Assembly: GCA_934636655.1 (NCBI GenBank)
Contig: CAKUAS010000011.1
Location: 1 to 64,000, forward strand
Length of the DNA: 64,000 bases
Direction: 5' to 3'
Source of the DNA: an uncultured Oscillospiraceae bacterium
GTDB taxonomy: Bacteria > Bacillota > Clostridia > Oscillospirales > Oscillospiraceae
The notes beneath the pieces were generated by a model. It had not been told where the DNA came from. It worked only from the letters and a program-made list of their open reading frames with translations, and made no database searches. Made by a program: the position numbers and the translations under genes. Shown here piece by piece: positions 59,533 through 64,000 of the stretch (the first letter of the stretch is position 1; the number at the start of each line of letters is the position of its first letter).

Positions 59533-60156
59533 TTACTCGCCTTTTTTGTTGAGCGCTTTGTGTTTGACGAGAACGAGGATCGCAAACGCTATCGCAACGG
59601 CCGCTATCGCCACCGAAGTATACACGATCGCAGCGTTATAGGTGTTATTGATGTTTATTGCCTGCTCAGGACGAACGGGCACGGTAGGCGTGGGCGTGAC
59701 TTCCGGATTTTCCGGTTCTTCGGTCGGCTCCGGCGTCGGATCTGCGATCATAGGATGATCGGGCACACTGACAGGCGCTTCCGCCGCCTGTTTGCCGTCC
59801 GCACCAAGGAGATCGCTCATGAGCACCCAGCCGTCGAAGCTTTCGCCGTTATCCGACGCAACCGTAACATGGCCCCACGGCACATCTCCCATATAGCTCA
59901 CGCGGTATTCGACCTTGAGCTCGGTGTCGTTTTTGATCAGCATGTACTTTCCGTTTAAGTCGCACTCGGGGGTCTCCCACGCGACAATGTAACCATCCTC
60001 GTTATATGCCGTATAAACGGCTCCGTCTTTTATAAGATTATTCGGATCGTCCCATGGGTCGGCAACGGGCTTGAGCCCGATCTCGGCACTCGCCGAAAGC
60101 GGCAGCGCCGCCATCATGAGCAGCAGCATAAGAACGAAGAGAAGCTTATTTTTCAT
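59533..60156 (-). CDS. Membrane-anchored extracellular protein, SH3-like
   Basis: A 207-residue protein with a signal peptide (MKNKLLFVLMLLLM... ending ASA at about residue 23). An extracellular domain of about 100 residues with DTELKVEYRVSYMGDVPWGHVTV and DGWVLMSDLL resembles a bacterial SH3 fold. Then comes a Pro/Glu/Thr linker (TPEPTEEPENPEVTPTP), a C-terminal span (about 178-198) and a short basic cytoplasmic tail (KHKALNKKGE). ATG 60156 follows GGAGGC. Function unknown; binding to cell wall is possible. Confidence 0.82.
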   Translation of the reverse strand: MKNKLLFVLMLLLMMAALPLSASAEIGLKPVADPWDDPNNLIKDGAVYTAYNEDGYIVAWETPECDLNGKYMLIKNDTELKVEYRVSYMGDVPWGHVTVASDNGESFDGWVLMSDLLGADGKQAAEAPVSVPDHPMIADPTPEPTEEPENPEVTPTPTVPVRPEQAININNTYNAAIVYTSVAIAAVAIAFAILVLVKHKALNKKGE

Positions 60157-60250
60157 ACCAATGCCTCCAATGTGCACAAACATCCGAAGTATAGCATAAA
60201 AGAACGAAAAATGAAAGCACAAATTTGTTAACTAACAAAACATTCCCGTG

Positions 60251-61702
60251 TCACAGCGCTATGGGTACGGCATTCGGCTCTATCGGGCAGGTATAACCGC
60301 CCTTGGAGCGGCGCTTAAATTCCTCGCGCGCAGCCTTTAACAGCTCGGGGTCTTCGATTAGGTCGATGACCGACGCCGCCATGACCTTTCCCGCGCAGAG
60401 CATGCCCTTATAGGCGATGCTGCTCTTGCCGCAGGTGACTGTCTGCCATGTGTGTCCGGGCATACCGCTCGGCCAGGTTACGGTCTCGATCTGCGCAGCC
60501 GGGGTAAGCCAGCTGACGTCGCCGACATCGGTGCTGCCGGCTATGAAGCCGGTGCCCGAGTAGTAAGGCATGAGGAAATCGTTGAGGGGCTCGGCAAGAT
60601 CGTGCGTCTTCTCCATGACGGTCTCGGCGATATCCGAGTCAAAATGCGCGCCGATGCCGGGAGCGGAACTCTGCTTGGGGAAGGTCTTGCGCAGCTCGGC
60701 GGCAAACTTGCGCTCTGCGTCCGTATGCTGCGGAACGCCGATCTTTTCAAAATTATCGTACATAAGCTTTTCGAGTGTGAAGTTAGGCAGGAGTTCCGCG
60801 GTGCCGTCTATGAAAACGCGCTCCACGCTCGTCTCGGTCATCATAGCCGCGCCCTCGGCTATTTTATCCACGCGTTTTTGCAGCTCAATGCAGTCCTTGA
60901 CCTTGTTGGCGCGCGTCATGTACAGCACCTCTGCCTCGGACTGAACGACATTTGGAGATATGCCGCCCGTATTTGTTATCGCATAGTGTACGCGGCAATC
61001 ATCCGACATATGCTCGCGCAGAAACTGCACGCCGATATTCATGAGCTCAACGGCATCGAGCGCGCTGCGGCCGAGCTCGGGGCATGCTGCCGCGTGAGCG
61101 GACAGTCCCTTGAATTTATAAAGCACCTGGATCGACGAGTTATTTGTACCGGTCTTGACCTGATTTACGTCCGCAGGGTGCCAGCAGAACGCGGCATCGA
61201 GCTTTTCCCAAACGCGCTCACGCGCCATGAAGGCCTTGCCGCTTCCGCCCTCCTCGCCGGGACAGCCGAAGAAAATGACCGTTCCGCTGCTGCCGCTGTC
61301 CTCAAGATATTTCTTGACGGCGAAGGCCGCAGCGAGCGAGGCAACGCCCAGCAGATTGTGTCCGCAGCCGTGGCCGTTGCCGTCATGGACTACGGGGTCT
61401 TTTTCGTAAAGCCCCGCCTTCTGCGAAAGTCCTGAGAGTGCGTCGAACTCGCCGAGCACGCCGATATACGGCCTTCCGCTGCCGAACGAGCCGCAGAACG
61501 CGGTGTCAATGCCGCAGAGCTTTTCGCGTACCTCAAAGCCGTACTCGCGCAGTATTTTGCAGTAAAGCGCCGCGGCCTTATATTCCTTGAGCGAGAGCTC
61601 CGGGTTATCCCAGATCTCGTCGGCCGTCTTTTCGTAGAAGTCCGCCATAGATTCAACAGAATCTATGGAGGCGTTTTTGAGTTTTGTCTTTATTTCATTC
61701 AT
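60251..61702 (-). CDS. M20 family amidohydrolase (AbgB-like)
   Basis: A 483-residue zinc-dependent amidohydrolase. The metal site is NGHGCGHNL (Cys-Gly-His), FFGCPGEEGGSGK (Glu-Glu) and WHPAD; ISPNVVQSEAEV is typical for the dimerisation lid domain. AbgB cleaves p-aminobenzoyl-glutamate, and close relatives remove N-acyl groups from amino acids. It starts 1 base after the stop of the amino acid ABC ATPase, so it probably processes the compound imported by this transporter. ATG 61702 follows AAGGTGC. Confidence 0.9.
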   Translation of the reverse strand: MNEIKTKLKNASIDSVESMADFYEKTADEIWDNPELSLKEYKAAALYCKILREYGFEVREKLCGIDTAFCGSFGSGRPYIGVLGEFDALSGLSQKAGLYEKDPVVHDGNGHGCGHNLLGVASLAAAFAVKKYLEDSGSSGTVIFFGCPGEEGGSGKAFMARERVWEKLDAAFCWHPADVNQVKTGTNNSSIQVLYKFKGLSAHAAACPELGRSALDAVELMNIGVQFLREHMSDDCRVHYAITNTGGISPNVVQSEAEVLYMTRANKVKDCIELQKRVDKIAEGAAMMTETSVERVFIDGTAELLPNFTLEKLMYDNFEKIGVPQHTDAERKFAAELRKTFPKQSSAPGIGAHFDSDIAETVMEKTHDLAEPLNDFLMPYYSGTGFIAGSTDVGDVSWLTPAAQIETVTWPSGMPGHTWQTVTCGKSSIAYKGMLCAGKVMAASVIDLIEDPELLKAAREEFKRRSKGGYTCPIEPNAVPIAL

Positions 61703-61703
61703 A

Positions 61704-62447
61704 TCAAAGCACCTTGGATAAAAAGTCCTGTAAACGCTCGCTCTGAGGATGCTCGAATATCTCCTCGGGCGTGCCCTCCTCGACGAGCTTACCGTCGGCC
61801 ATAAACAGGACGCGGTTGCCGACCTCGCGTGCAAAGCCCATCTCGTGGGTGACGACGACCATCGTCATGCCCTCGTGCGCGAGCTCCTTCATAACGTCGA
61901 GCACCTCACCGACCATCTCGGGGTCGAGCGCGCTCGTAGGCTCGTCAAACAGCATGACATCGGGCTCCATGCACAGTGCGCGCACGATCGCTATACGCTG
62001 CTTCTGGCCGCCCGAGAGCTGGATGGGATATGCGTCTGCACGGTCCTCAAGACCTACGCGCTTTAAAAGCTGCATCGCCTTGGCCTTGGCCTCCTCAACA
62101 GGCACCTTTTTGACCTCGACTGGCGCAAGGATCATGTTCTCAAGTATCGTCTTGTGCGGGAAAAGATTAAAGTGCTGGAAGACCATGCCCATCTTCTGGC
62201 GGTGCTTGTTTATGTCTATCTTCTTATTGGTTATATCGACATTTTCAAAAATAATGCTGCCGCTCGTGGGCTCTTCGAGCAGGTTCAGCGAGCGCAGGAG
62301 GGTTGACTTTCCCGAACCCGAGGGGCCGATGACGACCATAACGTCGCCGCGGTTAATGTCGACCGTAACGCCGTCGAGTGCCTTGATAACGCCCTTTTTG
62401 TAGTATTTCTTCAGGTCTTTTACCTGTATAAGTTTATCGTTTGTCAC
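61704..62447 (-). CDS. Polar amino acid ABC transporter, ATP-binding protein (GlnQ-like)
   Basis: A 247-residue ATPase. Walker A GPSGSGKSTLL, signature LSGGQKQRIAI, Walker B VMLFDEPTSALDPEMVGEV and VTHEMGFAREV are typical of the GlnQ/HisP group. It overlaps the permease gene by 14 bases. Confidence 0.96.
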   Translation of the reverse strand: MTNDKLIQVKDLKKYYKKGVIKALDGVTVDINRGDVMVVIGPSGSGKSTLLRSLNLLEEPTSGSIIFENVDITNKKIDINKHRQKMGMVFQHFNLFPHKTILENMILAPVEVKKVPVEEAKAKAMQLLKRVGLEDRADAYPIQLSGGQKQRIAIVRALCMEPDVMLFDEPTSALDPEMVGEVLDVMKELAHEGMTMVVVTHEMGFAREVGNRVLFMADGKLVEEGTPEEIFEHPQSERLQDFLSKVL

Positions 62448-63213
62448 CGACGCTCATCTTCCTTTCAAAGTGTTCGATTATCTTGGAGGTGGGGAATGTC
62501 AGGCAGAAGTACACAGCCGTTGCGACAACGAGCGGCTCTGCGATACGGAACGTTGCGCCCTTGATGGAGGCAACGGCGTACATAATTTCGCCCACTCCGA
62601 TGGTGTAGCAGATAGAGGACTCCTTGATTATCGTGACGAATTCGTTTGCGATAGCCGGAAGGATGTTCTTTATCGCCTGCGGCAGAATGATGAAGCGCAT
62701 GTTCTGCGCCTGAGTAAGGCCGAGAGAGCGTGCAGCTTCCGTCTGGCCACCGTCGATGCTCTGGATGCCGGAGCGGATGATCTCGCTCAGGTAGGCCGCA
62801 GAGTTGAGGCTCAGGGCGACAACGCCGGGAACAAAACGCTCAAAGCGTATGGTTCCGAAGAGCTTAAACGAGGGGATATCGACATTTGCAAACGCCACAT
62901 AATATATAATGAAGAGCTGAACGAGCATTGGTGTTGCACGGAAGAGCTCGACATAAACGCTTGCGAGGAAAGAGATCGGGTTAAAGCGGCCGAGGGCTGC
63001 GAGGAAGCCCTCCTCGCGCAGGTGGCCGTGCTTATCAAGTGCAAGGAAACCGAACGGCTGCCATTTGCTCAGGCGCATGACCGCAAGCAGCAGCGCGAGA
63101 ATAAAACCAAATATAACGGTCAATGCGGACAGGGATATAGTGCAGACAAGGCCGTCTATAAACAGCTGCCTGTAATCCCATGTTATTGAAAATCCATCCG
63201 GAGTAAAAAACAT
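62434..63213 (-). CDS. Polar amino acid ABC transporter permease
   Basis: A 259-residue His/Glu/Gln/Arg/opine type permease with five or so spans. SVYVELFRATPMLVQLFIIYY, the coupling region EAARSLGLTQAQNMRFIILPQA and NEFVTIIKESSICYTIG are typical. AAGGATAAGGACGT precedes the ATG. A single permease gene suggests a homodimer. Confidence 0.95.
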   Translation of the reverse strand: MFFTPDGFSITWDYRQLFIDGLVCTISLSALTVIFGFILALLLAVMRLSKWQPFGFLALDKHGHLREEGFLAALGRFNPISFLASVYVELFRATPMLVQLFIIYYVAFANVDIPSFKLFGTIRFERFVPGVVALSLNSAAYLSEIIRSGIQSIDGGQTEAARSLGLTQAQNMRFIILPQAIKNILPAIANEFVTIIKESSICYTIGVGEIMYAVASIKGATFRIAEPLVVATAVYFCLTFPTSKIIEHFERKMSVGDKR

Positions 63214-63246
63214 ACGTCCTTATCCTTTCAAAACTGTGTATACGGG

Positions 63247-63280
63247 AAATTCTCCCCGGAGATTCTCCGGGGAGAAATTT
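63247..63280 (-). promoter_or_regulatory. Intergenic stem-loop between binding protein and permease genes
   Basis: An 11-bp perfect GC-rich stem, TCTCCCCGGAG / CTCCGGGGAGA, loop ATT, with AT extension. No T-run on the minus strand, so likely an RNA-stabilising hairpin favouring the binding protein, as in the liv operon. Confidence 0.7.
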
Positions 63281-63295
63281 CGTTATTATCTATCG

Positions 63296-64000
63296 TTATG
63301 CTGCGGTATCGTCTGCGGAAGTGTCAGCTTCGGGAACCTGACCTGCCTCGTCGAGCAGACCTTCGTACTTGTCGCCGACTGCGAGGATGCCTGCCTCGTC
63401 AACGAACTTCTGGAGACTGCCGTCGTTGATCGCCTCGTCGATGATGAGGTTGAGTGCTGCGAGGAGAACTTCGTTGTCCTTATTTACGCCGATCGCGGAG
63501 CCTTCCTGCTCGTAAGGTACTTCGCAGACAATGACGAGATCCTCGTACTGTGCCTGGTATGCCTTTGCGACGATGGTCTCCATGAATGCGCCGTCGAGCT
63601 TGCCGGAAACGACCTCTGCAATGATGTCGGGAACCTTGGTCAGACCGATGTTGTCAGCGTCGGGAGTGTTGGCCTCTGCCAGATCATACTGGATGGAGCC
63701 GGTCTGTGCGCCGATCTTGTACTTTGCGTTATTTGCAACTTCGAGAGAAGTGATTTCGTCTGCCTTTGCCTTGGAGGTGATGAAGGACTGGCCGCCCTTG
63801 TAGTAAATCTTGGTGAAGTTCATGATGCTCTCACGCTTGGTATCGGGGGAGTAACCGGCCATGCCGATATCAACGTTCTTTGCCTGGAGCTCTGCGAGGG
63901 TTCCGTCAAAGTCCATGGGGATGATGTTCAGCTCGAGGCCGAGCTTATCGGCTATGTACTGAGCGAATGCAACGTCAAAGCCTGCGAGAGTTGCGTTGCC
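63296..64000 (-). CDS. Amino acid ABC transporter substrate-binding protein (5' end cut by window)
   Basis: The last 234 residues of a family 3 periplasmic-type binding protein. The frame is open to the right edge and begins GNATLAGFDVAFAQYIADKL, the family's start of lobe I. MDFDGTLAELQAKNVDIGMAGYSPD is followed by ITSKAKADEITSLEV, KIGAQTGSIQYDLAE and VCEVPYEQEGSAIGVNKDN. The C-terminus is Ala/Asp-rich (ending TSADDTAA). The signal peptide is outside the window. Operon order: binding protein, permease, ATPase, M20 amidohydrolase. Confidence 0.93.
   Translation of the reverse strand, partial: GNATLAGFDVAFAQYIADKLGLELNIIPMDFDGTLAELQAKNVDIGMAGYSPDTKRESIMNFTKIYYKGGQSFITSKAKADEITSLEVANNAKYKIGAQTGSIQYDLAEANTPDADNIGLTKVPDIIAEVVSGKLDGAFMETIVAKAYQAQYEDLVIVCEVPYEQEGSAIGVNKDNEVLLAALNLIIDEAINDGSLQKFVDEAGILAVGDKYEGLLDEAGQVPEADTSADDTAA

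Overview
The window looks like chromosome from an anaerobic, endospore-forming member of the Bacillota, class Clostridia, most like the gut Oscillospirales. Evidence: an alpha/beta small acid-soluble spore protein and a SpoIIQ-like peptidase, class B sortase and SLH surface proteins, oxygen-sensitive 2-hydroxyacyl-CoA dehydratase systems, an acetate kinase, CIRCE-controlled Hsp20, strong Shine-Dalgarno sites and sigma-A type promoters (TTGACA-17-TATAAT). There is no phage, transposase, CRISPR array or rRNA operon. The organism was not identified beyond this.

Layout. 1-4.2 kb: a CooC-like ATPase, the start of one dehydratase beta subunit, and a full beta-alpha-small membrane protein dehydratase operon (minus strand). 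4.2-9.5 kb: pyridoxal kinase, a repeat-rich sorted surface protein with its sortase B, tRNA-Glu and elongator tRNA-Met, a SpoIIQ-like M23 protein and a lipoprotein. 9.6-13.8 kb: feoA-feoB-Cys-rich protein under a double DtxR-like operator, and a beta-propeller lipoprotein. 14.2-19.1 kb: a branched-chain amino acid type ABC transporter whose binding protein is circularly permuted. 19.3-26.7 kb: tmcAL, ackA, cardiolipin synthase, acyltransferase, rplU-rpmA-obgE. 26.8-32.4 kb: spore protein and a three-gene YhgE/Pip membrane operon. 32.5-37.6 kb: BspA-like LRR protein, then a sulfur cluster (cysK, HD hydrolase, mnmA, Rrf2 regulator). 37.8-41.9 kb: second dehydratase operon (beta-alpha-small membrane protein-activator). 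42-50 kb: AlaX-like editing protein, dinB with a divergent LexA-like repressor, infC-rpmI-rplT with an L20-type leader, deoC, an SSB-like protein, lysA, a VOC protein. 50.2-56.9 kb: glycogen genes glgB-glgA, a GH13 hydrolase with a phosphorylase-like N-terminal remnant, and an FMN-dependent hydroxyacid oxidase. 56.9-64 kb: SLH-anchored putative metallopeptidase, hsp20, a membrane-anchored SH3-like protein, and a polar amino acid ABC transporter with an M20 amidohydrolase, cut by the right edge.

The two complete dehydratase operons are paralogous in gene order and in their signals: consensus promoter, a hairpin near the RNA 5' end, beta, alpha, then a tiny single-span membrane protein with a shared P-x4/5-HYD motif. 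One activator gene (in the second operon) could serve both. The substrate is not evident because no CoA-transferase, ligase or ETF gene is present here.

The most unusual observations are: the circularly permuted ABC binding protein (17838-19100); the two small membrane proteins tied to the dehydratases (1090-1263 and 38751-38963); the degenerate glycogen-phosphorylase-like segment fused to a GH13 enzyme (53593-55869); two copies of a 26-bp palindrome upstream of the LRR gene; candidate operators shared by dinB/LexA-like and by cysK/rrf2; and a probable AUC start codon for infC. All assignments come from reading the sequence and family knowledge; no database search was run.
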